Below, piece by piece: positions 44,705 through 54,636 of a DNA stretch of 64,000 nucleotides. The DNA comes from CALJIC01 sp039805565 (GTDB lineage Bacteria; Chloroflexota; Chloroflexia; Chloroflexales; Roseiflexaceae), in assembly GCA_039805565.1 (NCBI GenBank), contig JBDLTZ010000349.1, forward strand, positions 1-64,000. The letters run 5' to 3'. Both the position numbers and the translations under genes were made by a program. How positions within the stretch are numbered: position 1 is the first letter of the stretch; the number at the start of each line of letters is the position of its first letter. The notes beneath the pieces are model-generated. The model was not told the DNA's origin, did not search any database, and saw only the letters and a program-made list of their open reading frames with translations.

Positions 44705-46378
44705 ATGCCGCACGCCAACGACCAGCGGCTCCGCCAGCGCGAGTCGCTGCTGCAGATCAGCCGCGCGCTCACCGCGCAGCTCGACCTCACCAGCGTCCTG
44801 AACCTGGTGATCGAGTTCGCCGTCGAGCTCCTCGCAGGTACCTCAGGCCTGATCGCACTGCGCGAGGACGACGGCCTGGTGCGCGTGCGGGCCGCCGCCG
44901 GGCTCCCGCGCGAGGCCTGGCCGGCCTTCGCCGCGCTGATCAACACCCCCCTCGAGGACCGGCGCGCCCTGGGCCAGCGCCTGCGCGAGGCCTCGGCCGA
45001 CACCGACATGCCGCTGCGCCACATGAGCGCACTGCCGCTGGTCTACCGTCAGACGGGCGTGGGGGTGATCTACGTGTTCCGTGCCGCGCTCAACGTCGGC
45101 TTCACCCTCGAGGAGCAGGAGATGCTCACGGCCTTCGCCGACCAGGCCGCGATCGCGGTCTCCAACGCGCGTCTCTACCAGGGCGTAGTGCGCGAGAAGC
45201 AGCAGCTGGATGCCCTGATCGAGCACTCGGCCGACGGCGTGATGATCATCGACGGGCGCTGGCGCATCACCACCTTCAACCACACGATGGAGCAGCTCAC
45301 CGGCTGGCCGCGCGAGGAGGCGATCGGGCGGCCGTGCGCTGAGGTACTGGCCATCCGCTCGGCACATGGCACCAACATCTGCCTGGTGGACTGCCCGCTC
45401 CAGCGCAACCCGCCCGAGGCCAACCCGATCGCCGAGGGCTGGGTCACCGCGCGCGACGGGCGACGCATCTACGTCCAGAGCCGCTACGCCGTCCAGCGCG
45501 GTCCCACCGGCGAGTTCCTCGGCGCCCTCGCGAACGTGCGCGACGTGACCACACAGAAGATCGAGGAGGAGATGCAGAACACCTTCATCTCCGTGATCTC
45601 GCACGAGCTCAAGACCCCAGTGAGCATTATCAAGGGGTACGCAGAGACGCTGGGGCGCGAGGACGCGCGCTGGGATGAGGGGACGCTGCGCGATGGGCTC
45701 CAGGTGATCGTGGAGGAGGCCGACCGGCTGGCGCGTCAGATCGGCGACCTCCTGGAGATCTCGCGGCTCCAGGCCAATGGCATGCGCCTCGAGATGAGCG
45801 AGTGGTCGCTGCGCCCGCTGGCCGAGCAGGTGCTCGAGCGCTTCGCGGCGCAGGCCGGCGAGCAGTTCACCTTCGAGCTGCGCATCCCCGACGACCTGCC
45901 GGCCGTCTACGCGGACTACGAGCGCACGCGCGCCGTGCTGGAGAACCTGATCTCGAACGCCGTGAAGTACAGCCCTGAGGGTGGCCTGGTGCGCGTCTTG
46001 GCTCGCGCCGACGCCCGGACTGCGGTCGTCTCGGTGAGCGACCAGGGCATCGGCATCGCGGCTGAGGACCAGGCGCGGCTGTTCCAGCGCTTCTACCGGG
46101 TTGACAACCGGCTGCGGCGCCAGACGCAGGGCGCGGGCCTGGGGCTGTTCCTCGCACGCGCGATCGTCGAGGCGCAGGGCGGGCGCATCTGGGTGGAGAG
46201 CCAGCTGGGCCGCGGCTCGCGCTTCTCGTTCACGCTGCCCCTGGCAACGCCGCGCCTCGAGGAGCTAGGCAAGGATGCAGCGGGGGGGACAACAGCCGAG
46301 GAGCGCTGGCCGAGGACCACTGAGCCGCCGCGGGGGCTGCTGACGGACGAAACGAAAGGAACGAGTACTGAGTACTGA
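44705..46378 (+). CDS. GAF-PAS-HisKA-HATPase hybrid-input sensor kinase
   Basis: 557 residues. GAF (about 15-155), PAS (about 165-285: LIEHSADGVMIIDGRWRITT), HisKA with phospho-His in VISHELKTPVSIIKGYAETL, and an intact HATPase: N-box LENLISNAVKYSPEGG, G1 VSDQGIGIA, F-box RLFQRFYRVD, G2 GAGLGLFLARAIVEAQGG. There is no transmembrane segment, so it should be a cytosolic sensor. The partner regulator follows 58 bp downstream. The last residues (KGTSTEY) and the TGA are encoded by 7-bp repeats. Confidence 0.93.
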   Translation: MPHANDQRLRQRESLLQISRALTAQLDLTSVLNLVIEFAVELLAGTSGLIALREDDGLVRVRAAAGLPREAWPAFAALINTPLEDRRALGQRLREASADTDMPLRHMSALPLVYRQTGVGVIYVFRAALNVGFTLEEQEMLTAFADQAAIAVSNARLYQGVVREKQQLDALIEHSADGVMIIDGRWRITTFNHTMEQLTGWPREEAIGRPCAEVLAIRSAHGTNICLVDCPLQRNPPEANPIAEGWVTARDGRRIYVQSRYAVQRGPTGEFLGALANVRDVTTQKIEEEMQNTFISVISHELKTPVSIIKGYAETLGREDARWDEGTLRDGLQVIVEEADRLARQIGDLLEISRLQANGMRLEMSEWSLRPLAEQVLERFAAQAGEQFTFELRIPDDLPAVYADYERTRAVLENLISNAVKYSPEGGLVRVLARADARTAVVSVSDQGIGIAAEDQARLFQRFYRVDNRLRRQTQGAGLGLFLARAIVEAQGGRIWVESQLGRGSRFSFTLPLATPRLEELGKDAAGGTTAEERWPRTTEPPRGLLTDETKGTSTEY

Positions 46379-46429
46379 GGTTATTTGCACTCAGCACTCA
46401 GCACTCAGCACTCAGCACTCATTACTGAG
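46365..46429 (+). repeat. Heptamer-repeat inverted element between kinase and regulator genes
   Basis: gtactga twice (46365-46378, covering the kinase stop codon), then ggttatttg, then cactcag four times plus cactcat (46388-46422), then tactgag. The two arms are roughly complementary and can fold into a hairpin between the genes. The final gagg also serves as the ribosome site of the regulator. Confidence 0.85.
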
Positions 46430-46436
46430 GTAGATA

Positions 46437-47147
46437 ATGTCCGAGCTACGTGACAAACTCATCCTCGTCGTGGACGACGAGCCGCGCATGGTGAGCTTCA
46501 TGCGCATGAACCTGGAGCTTGAGGGGTGCCGGGTGATCAGCGCCTCGAACGGGCGCGAGGCGCTCGAGAAGACGCGCGACGAGATGCCCGATATGGTGCT
46601 GCTCGACATTATGATGCCGGGCATGGACGGCTACGAGACCCTGCGCCGCCTGCGCGAGGCCTCGGCGGTGCCGGTGATCTTCCTCACAGCCAAGGACGAG
46701 GAGGAGGACCGCATCAGGGGGCTCGAGCTGGGCGCGGACGACTACATCGGCAAGCCGTTCAGCCACCGCGAGCTGGTGAGCCGCATGCGCGCGGTGCTGC
46801 GCCGCCACTACACGCCACCGCCCGCGCCGCAGACATCGGTGGTGGTGGACGATCGCCTGACGATCGACTTCGCGCGGCGCGAGGTGATGGTGAGCGGCGA
46901 GCGCGTCAACCTGCGGCCCACCGAGTACCGCCTGCTGTACCACCTGGTGCAGAACGCCGGCTACGTGATGACCCACGAGCAGCTCCTGAGCAAGGTGTGG
47001 GGCCCCGAGTACCGCGACGAGACGCACTACCTGCGACTGTACGTCACCTACCTGCGCCAGAAGATCGAGGAGGACCCTGCCAGCCCGAAGTACATCCTGA
47101 CGGAGCGCGGCGTGGGGTACCGTTTCGTTGATTTCGCGAAGAGGTAG
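46437..47147 (+). CDS. OmpR/PhoB-family response regulator
   Basis: 236 residues. Receiver 1-125 with VVDDE, phospho-acceptor LLDIMMPGM, FLTAK and KPFS; winged-helix DNA-binding domain about 140-235 (RPTEYRLLYHLVQNAGYVMT; VTYLRQKIEEDP; GVGYRFVDF). Partner of the preceding kinase. The only ribosome site, gagg 6 nt before the ATG, is part of the repeat array. The next gene begins 3 bp after its stop. Confidence 0.94.
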   Translation: MSELRDKLILVVDDEPRMVSFMRMNLELEGCRVISASNGREALEKTRDEMPDMVLLDIMMPGMDGYETLRRLREASAVPVIFLTAKDEEEDRIRGLELGADDYIGKPFSHRELVSRMRAVLRRHYTPPPAPQTSVVVDDRLTIDFARREVMVSGERVNLRPTEYRLLYHLVQNAGYVMTHEQLLSKVWGPEYRDETHYLRLYVTYLRQKIEEDPASPKYILTERGVGYRFVDFAKR

Positions 47148-47150
47148 GCC

Positions 47151-48932
47151 TTGCTCGCACACATCATCGTCTTCTTCGTCAACCTCCCGCGCGGCCTCAG
47201 CAACCTGGCGCGGCGGCTCCTGCGCCGGCGGGTGGACTTCGTGCGCGTGAAGCTCGCCGGCCCGCTGCCCGAGTTCGCGCCACCGCTCCTCTGGTGGCAG
47301 CGCCGCTTCCTCGGCGCGCGCACTGCCCAGAGCATCCAGGGGCTGCGGCGAGCCCTCGAGCGCATCGCCGACGACCCGCACGCCAGCGGCGTGCTGCTGC
47401 ACATCGAGGGGCTTCAGGGCGGATGGGCCACACTCCAGAGCCTGCGCGACGAGCTGCTGCGCTTCCGGGCGGGCGGCAAGCGCGTGGTGGCCTACGTTGT
47501 CACGCCCGACACCGCCGGCTACTACACGGCCTGCGCCGCCGACACGATCCTCATGCCGCCGACGGTCTTCTTCTCGGTGGTGGGCGTGCGCGCCGAGGTA
47601 CAGTTCCTGCGCGACGCGCTGGCGAAGATCGGCGTGGCCGCCGAGGTGACGGCCGTCTCGCCCTACAAGTCCGGCGGCGACACCTTCACCCGCTCAGAGA
47701 TCTCGCCCGAGGCGCGCGAGCAGCTCGAGCGGCTGCTGGACCAGCGCTTCGCGGAGCTCGTGCGGGCGGTGGCGGCGGGCCGCGGCAAGACACCCGAGGA
47801 AGTGCGGGCGCTGATCGACACCGCGCCGCACAGCGCGCAGGTGGCCCTCGAGGGCGGCCTGGTGGACGCGCTGGCCTACGAGGATGAGCTGGAGGCATAT
47901 TTCGCCACTGAGCAGGCGGAGGGCGAGAGCGCCCGAGCGCGCAGCCGGCAAGGAGAGGTCGCCAGCGCTGCCTTGCTTCCGGCTTCTCCCCCTTCTGAGC
48001 CTTCTGCGTCAAAGAAGAAGCGACCGGTCATCGTGCAGGACTGGGAGCAGGCGCAGAACGTTCTGCGCCTGCCCCTGGCACGCGTCCACCGCAAGATAGT
48101 CGGTGTGGTGGCGGTGGAGGGCACGATCGCCAGCGGCAGCAGCCGGAACCTGCCGATCCCCCTGCCGCTCTTCGGTGGGCGCACGGCCGGGGCGGAGAGT
48201 GTGGTGCAGGCGCTGCGCCAGGCCGAGCGCAGCGCGCGAGTCGCCGCAGTCATTATTTATGTCAACTCTCCCGGCGGCGGCGTCTTTGCCTCGGATCTCA
48301 TGTGGCGCGAGGTGCTGCGGATCCGCCAGAAGAAGCCGGTGGTAGTGGCGATGGGCGACGCGGCGGCCTCGGGCGGCTACTACATCAGCGCGCCGGCCTC
48401 GTCGATCGTAGCGCAGCCCGGCACAGTGACCGGCAGCATCGGCGTGTTCATGCTACGGCCAGTGCTGGAAGACGCACTCGAGCGCGCGGGGGTCAACACC
48501 GTGGTGCTGAGCCGGGGCGCCAACAGCGGCTTCCTCGACGTGAGCTGCGCGCCCACAGAGGGCGAGCGGGCGGCGGTGCGCGAGATGGTCTTCGGCTTCT
48601 ACGAGGATTTCAAGCGGCGGGTGCGCGAGGGGCGGAATATGCCGGAGGAGCGGCTGGAGCCGATCGCCGGCGGGCGGGTGTGGCTGGGGGAGGAGGCGCT
48701 GGGGCTAGGGCTGGTGGACCGGCTCGGCGGGCTGCCCGAGGCGCTGCTGGCCGCGCAGGAGCTTGCGCAGCTCCCGCAGGACCGCCGCGCGCCGCTGCTC
48801 CTGCTGCGCGGCGGGCGGTCGCAGCTCCCGCCGCTGCCCTTCCCATCTCAGAGTGTCGCAGAGGCGGCCGGCGCCCTCGACGACCTGCTGCGGCCGCAGG
48901 TATGGGCGCTGATGGAGTACGCTTTTGTCTAG
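47151..48932 (+). CDS. sppA: Signal peptide peptidase SppA, long form
   Basis: 593 residues from TTG 47151. Two S49 repeats in one chain, as in the E. coli 67-kDa type. The N-terminal half holds the catalytic Lys (SPYKSGGDTF) and the C-terminal half the nucleophilic Ser (AMGDAAASGGYYIS). A hydrophobic start (MLAHIIVFFVNLPRG) may anchor it to the membrane, where it degrades released signal peptides. Between the halves, residues about 255-290 form a Ser/Ala/Pro/Lys linker partly encoded by 7-bp repeats at 47971-48005. Confidence 0.9.
   Translation: MLAHIIVFFVNLPRGLSNLARRLLRRRVDFVRVKLAGPLPEFAPPLLWWQRRFLGARTAQSIQGLRRALERIADDPHASGVLLHIEGLQGGWATLQSLRDELLRFRAGGKRVVAYVVTPDTAGYYTACAADTILMPPTVFFSVVGVRAEVQFLRDALAKIGVAAEVTAVSPYKSGGDTFTRSEISPEAREQLERLLDQRFAELVRAVAAGRGKTPEEVRALIDTAPHSAQVALEGGLVDALAYEDELEAYFATEQAEGESARARSRQGEVASAALLPASPPSEPSASKKKRPVIVQDWEQAQNVLRLPLARVHRKIVGVVAVEGTIASGSSRNLPIPLPLFGGRTAGAESVVQALRQAERSARVAAVIIYVNSPGGGVFASDLMWREVLRIRQKKPVVVAMGDAAASGGYYISAPASSIVAQPGTVTGSIGVFMLRPVLEDALERAGVNTVVLSRGANSGFLDVSCAPTEGERAAVREMVFGFYEDFKRRVREGRNMPEERLEPIAGGRVWLGEEALGLGLVDRLGGLPEALLAAQELAQLPQDRRAPLLLLRGGRSQLPPLPFPSQSVAEAAGALDDLLRPQVWALMEYAFV
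47971..48005 (+). repeat. Heptamer-type insertion in the sppA linker
   Basis: ccttgct, tccggct, tctcccc, cttctga, gccttct in 7-bp phase; related to the gccttctg units of the hairpin at 267-306. It encodes LLPASPPSEPS. Confidence 0.55.
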
Positions 48933-49007
48933 GGCGCGGTAACGCGCGCGGGTCAGACAGCATCAACGATCGAAGAGACCGCTTTACTCACCCTTGAGAG
49001 GTCAACT

Positions 49008-49886
49008 GTGACGACGATGAACGCCAAGGCGGGTGCCAGCTCTGTGATCGACGTGGACGAGCGCACCTTCCGCGCCGAGGTGCTGGAGCGATCGCGCGAG
49101 GTGCCGGTGGTGGTAGACTTCTGGGCGCCGTGGTGCGGACCGTGCCGCGTGCTGGGCCCGGTGCTGGAGAAGCTGGCCGTCGAAGCCAAAGGCGCCTTCG
49201 TGCTGGCCAAGATCAACGTGGACAACAACCAGCGCATCGCCGGGGCCTTCGGCATCCAGGGCATCCCGGCAGTCAAGGCCTTCCGCAACGGCCAGGTAGT
49301 GGATGAGTTCACCGGCGCCCTGCCCGAGTCGCAGGTGCGCGCCTGGCTGAAGCGCCTGGCCCCGCCGCCCGCCGCCCCGGCCGAGCAGCTTGTCCAAGAG
49401 GCCGCGATGGTCGAGGCGAGCAACCCGAAGCTGGCCGAGGAGCGCTACCGGCAGGCTCTAGGGCTGGACGCCGCCAACGCCCCGGCGCTGTTCGGCCTTG
49501 GGCGGCTGTTGGTGGCGGCGGGGGACCCGATGGGCGCTGAGCTGCTGCACAAGATCCCGGCTGGCACCCCGCTCTTCCCGCGCGCCCAGGCGCTCCTGAC
49601 GCTCGGCGAGTTCCTGGCCCTGGCCGAGGGCAGCCCGGTGCCGCTCATGGACCGCGTGGACGAGAACCCCGGCGACCTCGAGGCGCGCTACGCGCTCGCG
49701 GCGCACCAGGCCCGCGGGCAGCGCTACGCCGACGCGATCGAGCAGCTGCTGGCGATCGTCCAGCGCAACCGCTCCTTCCGCGAAGACGCAGCCCGCAGGA
49801 CCCTGCTGGCGATCTTCGCCGTGATCGGTGACGAGCACCCGCTGGTGGTGGACGGACGCAAGCGGCTAGCGAACCTGCTGTTCTAG
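49008..49886 (+). CDS. CnoX/YbbN-like thioredoxin-TPR protein
   Basis: 292 residues from GTG 49008 (gagagg 6 nt before). Thioredoxin domain about 12-115 with intact active site FWAPWCGPCRVLGPVL and cis-Pro loop GIQGIPAVKAF. The C-terminal TPR part (about 125-290: LAEERYRQALGLDAANAPAL; DLEARYALAAHQARGQRYAD) matches the chaperedoxin type that holds unfolded proteins under oxidative stress. Cytosolic. The stop codon abuts a heptamer repeat. Confidence 0.88.
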   Translation: MTTMNAKAGASSVIDVDERTFRAEVLERSREVPVVVDFWAPWCGPCRVLGPVLEKLAVEAKGAFVLAKINVDNNQRIAGAFGIQGIPAVKAFRNGQVVDEFTGALPESQVRAWLKRLAPPPAAPAEQLVQEAAMVEASNPKLAEERYRQALGLDAANAPALFGLGRLLVAAGDPMGAELLHKIPAGTPLFPRAQALLTLGEFLALAEGSPVPLMDRVDENPGDLEARYALAAHQARGQRYADAIEQLLAIVQRNRSFREDAARRTLLAIFAVIGDEHPLVVDGRKRLANLLF

Positions 49887-49968
49887 AACGCCGAACGCTG
49901 AAGGATGAACACTGAACCGGCGCCAGCCCCATCCTTCAGCCTTCATCATTCATCCTTTAGCGTTCGGT
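49886..49968. repeat. Heptamer-repeat inverted element between CnoX-like and GT4 genes
   Basis: One arm: gaacgcc, gaacgct, gaaggat, gaacact, gaaccgg (49886-49920). Other arm: catcctt, cagcctt, catcatt, catcctt, tagcgtt (49930-49964). The arms are complementary in reverse order and lie between convergent stop codons. The second arm overlaps the last codons (RTLKDE) of the glycosyltransferase. Confidence 0.9.
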
Positions 49969-51091
49969 ACACCGCCTCCACCCCATCCACCATCGCCTCG
50001 AGGCTCAGCACATCCACCGCACGGCGCCGGGCGGCCTGTCCGTACCGGCGCCGCAGCTCGTCGTCGGCGATGAGCGTGTTGAGCGCACCCGCCAGCGCGA
50101 CCGGGTCGTCCGGGGGTACCACCAGCCCCGTGACGCCATGCAGGTTGGCGAAGCTGGTGCCGGTGCCCAGCTCGGTGCTCACGGCGGGCGCCCCGCTCGC
50201 CAGCGCCTCGGCCAGCGCGATCCCAAACGCCTCGGCACGCAGGTGGGCTGGCAGCACGAAGAGATCCGCCGCGCGGTAGAGCGCCGGCAGCTCCGCCTCG
50301 GGCACATCGCCCAGGAAGCGCACCCGCCCGACCAGCCCCAGCTCCCGCGCCAGTGCCTCCAGCCGCCCGCGCTCCGGCCCCTCCCCGCCGATGAGCAGCG
50401 TCGCGTCCACCTGCCGCATAGCCGCCAGTAGCACGTGCAGCCCCTTGTAGTAGCGCAGCCGGCCCACGAACAGCACCACGCGGGGACCGCGAGTCGTGGG
50501 TCGTGAGTCGTGCGTCTCGGTGGGTGTCACCTGCTCAAGACCCAAGACCGGCGGCTCACAACTGGGCCTGAACCGCCCCACGTCCACCCCGAGCGGCACC
50601 ACCACGCACTTGGCGGCGTGCGGGCGCAGGAACGGCGAGCTGCGGACGTACGGCTCACTCGTAGCGATGATGCGCGCCGCACGGCGGAGCGTGTGCTCCA
50701 GCAGCGGCCGGTACAGTTGCAGGAGCGACCGCTGCCGCACGATGTCGCTATGATACGTGACCACCAGCCGTGGAGCACCCAGCACTGCCAGCGCCGCTAG
50801 ATCTCCCGGCGGGTAGGGGAAATGCAGGTGCACCACATCAGCGCGGGCGACGCGCGCCAGACCCAGCATCGCCGGGCTCAGCGGCGTGGACGCCGCGTGG
50901 GCCGCACGCCCGGCCCGCACCACGGTGAGCCCCGGGCTCGGCCGCTCCACGCTCGTATTGCGCCCCTGGCTCGTCACCAGCGCCGTGACCTCGTGGCCGC
51001 GCGCCGCCAGCCCCTCGCACAGGTCGCGCAGGTGGTGCTCGATCCCACCCATCACTGGCGGGTAGTCCTTGTAGATGTGCAAGACGCGCAT
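49946..51091 (-). CDS. GT4-family glycosyltransferase
   Basis: 381 residues from ATG 51091. GT-B fold: N-terminal Gly-rich loop YPPVMGGIEHHLRDLCEGLA, middle HLHFPYPPGDLAALAVLG, C-terminal donor-site motifs VVLFVGRLRYYKGLHVLLAA, IGGEGPERGRLEAL and EAFGIALAEALASGAPAVST (EX7E). Transfers a sugar to lipid or polysaccharide; donor and acceptor unknown. Residues about 182-200 (TPTETHDSRPTTRG) between the domains come from 7-bp repeats at 50491-50547. Confidence 0.88.
   Translation of the reverse strand: MRVLHIYKDYPPVMGGIEHHLRDLCEGLAARGHEVTALVTSQGRNTSVERPSPGLTVVRAGRAAHAASTPLSPAMLGLARVARADVVHLHFPYPPGDLAALAVLGAPRLVVTYHSDIVRQRSLLQLYRPLLEHTLRRAARIIATSEPYVRSSPFLRPHAAKCVVVPLGVDVGRFRPSCEPPVLGLEQVTPTETHDSRPTTRGPRVVLFVGRLRYYKGLHVLLAAMRQVDATLLIGGEGPERGRLEALARELGLVGRVRFLGDVPEAELPALYRAADLFVLPAHLRAEAFGIALAEALASGAPAVSTELGTGTSFANLHGVTGLVVPPDDPVALAGALNTLIADDELRRRYGQAARRRAVDVLSLEAMVDGVEAVYRTLKDE
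50491..50547 (-). repeat. Heptamer-repeat insertion in the GT4 interdomain linker
   Basis: gagtcgt, gggtcgt, gagtcgt, gcgtctc, ggtgggt (50491-50525), then ctcaaga, cccaaga (50534-50547). The two parts are roughly inverted. Coding and in frame. Confidence 0.75.
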
Positions 51092-51110
51092 ATGCGCCCT
51101 CTCTACAGCT

Positions 51111-51145
51111 GAGCACCGAACGCTGAAGCTCGGAGGCATCAGCAC
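51111..51145 (+). repeat. Heptamer repeat upstream of the GT4 gene
   Basis: gagcacc, gaacgct, gaagctc, ggaggca, tcagcac in 7-bp phase between the GT4 start and the aspS promoter. Confidence 0.6.
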
Positions 51146-51235
51146 GACCCCTCCCGAACCACGTCTGTGGTTGCATATCGCCGCCCCGGGGGGGTAAGCC
51201 GGCCGATCTCCACACGTCCGGGGGTAGGAATACGC

Positions 51236-51241
51236 TATAAT
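51236..51241 (+). promoter_or_regulatory. -10 element of aspS
   Basis: TATAAT within gctataatacgcg, a context nearly identical to the sucA promoter (22156-22168). It lies 46 nt before the ATG. Confidence 0.6.
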
Positions 51242-51287
51242 ACGCGACATTGTGCGCTTGAACCACTAACCTGTCCAGAGGAGCCCT

Positions 51288-53048
<1,761 letters not shown>

Positions 53049-53063
53049 CCCGCGGCACCTCCC

Positions 53064-53100
53064 GCACACAAAGGGCGCCACGAGGGCGCCCTTTGTGTGC
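53064..53100 (+). terminator. Terminator of aspS
   Basis: Perfect 16-bp stem gcacacaaagggcgcc (53064-53079) with ggcgccctttgtgtgc (53085-53100), loop acgag. The stem itself contributes the CTTTGTGTG run; no further T-tract. Confidence 0.8.
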
Positions 53101-53268
53101 ACCCCCACATGTACTACTTCGGCCACCCCCCACGGTCTTATTGTGACGATACCCACACGCTCCGAACCGTGGCCGAGATCGAGGGCCCTTCGACACACTC
53201 AAGGCGTCAATGAACGCGGTGACCGGCCAGGTGCACCACGTCGCCAGGGCTTGAGAGCCGAAAGGGCA

Positions 53269-53274
53269 TATAAT
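53269..53274 (+). promoter_or_regulatory. -10 element of the DUF4388-PduO operon
   Basis: TATAAT at 53269-53274 overlaps an ATG at 53273, so translation must begin downstream (53300). Confidence 0.55.
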
Positions 53275-53299
53275 GCGTATCAATCGTAATGTCGGGCCG

Positions 53300-53647
53300 A
53301 TGAGCCCGGCGGGCCTGCTCCAAGTGCTCTGTCAGGAGCAGCGCTCGGCGCTGATCACCGCCCGGCGCGGCGCGGACGAGGCTGTTGTGCGCGTGACCGA
53401 GGGGCTGGTGTTCGAGACCCGCTGCGGTACGGATGAGGGCGCGGCGGCGGTCTGCCGGCTGATGGTCTGGGACGGTGGGCAGTTTCACGTCGAGCCTGCG
53501 CCCGTGCCTGCCTTAGGTGAGCCACTCGCCGGGAGCTGGGAGGAGCTGGTGCTTGAGACGGCGCGCCGGCGCGACGAGATGCTGCAGGGGCTACGGCCCA
53601 CGATGGAGATAGCGAGCGATGAAGGTTTACACGAAGACGGGCGATAA
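53300..53647 (+). CDS. Short DUF4388 (PATAN) domain protein
   Basis: 115 residues from ATG 53300 (MSPAGLLQVLCQEQRSALIT). The ATG at 53273 lies inside the -10 hexamer and is rejected as start. The domain core (AAAVCRLMVWDGGQFHVEP) matches the DUF4388 end. This is the second DUF4388 gene of the window. Its last 29 bp overlap the start of the adenosyltransferase gene, so the two are translationally coupled. Confidence 0.65.
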   Translation: MSPAGLLQVLCQEQRSALITARRGADEAVVRVTEGLVFETRCGTDEGAAAVCRLMVWDGGQFHVEPAPVPALGEPLAGSWEELVLETARRRDEMLQGLRPTMEIASDEGLHEDGR

Positions 53648-54170
53648 GGGCGAGACCGGGCTCTGGGGCGGTCACCGCGTGGCGAAGGATGCGGTGCGGG
53701 TGCAGGCCTATGGCACGGTGGATGAGTGCAACGCGGCTGTGGGCGTAGCGCGGGCGGCCGGGCTCGACGCGGGGCTCGACGCACTGCTGGCGCAGGTGCA
53801 GGACCAGCTGTTCGTGGTGGGGTCGGACCTGGCAACGCCGGGCGAGGCGGTGGGCATCCCGCGCATCACCGCGGCGGAGGTTTCCTTTCTGGAGCAAGCG
53901 ATCGATGGGCTGGAGTCGGAGCTCGAGCCGCTGCGCCAGTTTATCCTCCCCGGCGGGAGCCTGGGGGCGGCCCACCTCCACATGGCGCGCACCGTCTGCC
54001 GGCGGGCCGAGCGCTGGGTGGTGAGCCTCTCGCACGAGGAGCAGATCAACGAGCAGATCGGCGTCTACCTCAACCGACTCTCGGATTTCCTGTTCGTCGC
54101 CTCACGCGCCGCCAATGCCCGCGCCGGCGTGCCCGACGTGCCGTGGAATAGCCCGCGGAGACAAGCCTAG
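53619..54170 (+). CDS. PduO-type cob(I)alamin adenosyltransferase
   Basis: 183 residues from ATG 53619 with ggaga upstream. Transfers the adenosyl group of ATP to cob(I)alamin. Motifs: the ATP-binding start TKTGDKGETGLWGGHRVAKD, YGTVDECNAAVGVARAAGLD, FILPGGSLGAAHLHMARTVC and RRAERWVVSL, LNRLSDFLFVASRAAN. Suggests use of adenosylcobalamin enzymes (for example methylmalonyl-CoA mutase), in keeping with the acyl-CoA carboxylase at the window end. The overlap with a DUF4388 gene is unusual. Confidence 0.93.
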   Translation: MKVYTKTGDKGETGLWGGHRVAKDAVRVQAYGTVDECNAAVGVARAAGLDAGLDALLAQVQDQLFVVGSDLATPGEAVGIPRITAAEVSFLEQAIDGLESELEPLRQFILPGGSLGAAHLHMARTVCRRAERWVVSLSHEEQINEQIGVYLNRLSDFLFVASRAANARAGVPDVPWNSPRRQA

Positions 54171-54174
54171 AGCT

Positions 54175-54245
54175 GAACGCTGAACGCTACTTCGTGATAA
54201 CCCCGCTCCCGACTCTGCGCTCAGCACTCAAGACTCAGCTCTACC
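54175..54245. repeat. Heptamer-repeat element between pduO-type and FixH-like genes
   Basis: gaacgct twice (54175-54188), then gactctg, cgctcag, cactcaa, gactcag, ctctacc (54211-54245). It lies between convergent stop codons, and the last unit touches the FixH-like stop codon. Confidence 0.75.
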
Positions 54246-54622
54246 TACTCCACTTGCACCGTGAAACTCGCGGTCTCCTCCGCGCCGCCGGCGGAGACCC
54301 GCACATCCATCTCCCACTCGCCGAGCATCGAGAAGAACGCGCCGCGCGCAGTGTAGCGCCCCGGCCTCTCCCGCTGCGCCACCACCTCCGGCGAAGCCAT
54401 CCCCATGTCCCGCATCACCGGCGCGATCACAACCTGCTCGGCGTCCACCGCCTGGCCTGACTTATCCGTCACCTCGACAGTGGCGACGCGCTCGTCCATG
54501 CCCGCGCCCGCGAGCTCGAAAGTCACCGTGTAGCTGTCCGTCTCGGCGGTCTGCCGCGGTGCCCCCGCGCCGCACGCGGACAGCAGAGCGATCGCCAGCA
54601 ACAGCGCAATTGTTCGACGCAT
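54245..54622 (-). CDS. FixH/YtkA-like small lipoprotein
   Basis: 125 residues from ATG 54622, with gggag 6 nt upstream (ATG 54640 overlaps the upstream stop). Signal with lipobox LLSACGAG (Cys about 17). The mature domain is a beta-sandwich with YTVTFELAGAGMDERVATVE and SMLGEWEMDVRVSAGGAEET, as in FixH/YtkA proteins. Two Met residues (RDMGMASPE) lie in the segment where copper-handling relatives carry ligands. Translated directly after the large His-rich protein. Confidence 0.65.
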   Translation of the reverse strand: MRRTIALLLAIALLSACGAGAPRQTAETDSYTVTFELAGAGMDERVATVEVTDKSGQAVDAEQVVIAPVMRDMGMASPEVVAQRERPGRYTARGAFFSMLGEWEMDVRVSAGGAEETASFTVQVE

Positions 54623-54636
54623 TGGTCGCTCCCACA

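Noticed and set aside
53273..53275. ATG 53273 as start of the second DUF4388 gene
   Set aside because: It lies within the TATAAT -10 hexamer, upstream of any transcription start from that promoter.
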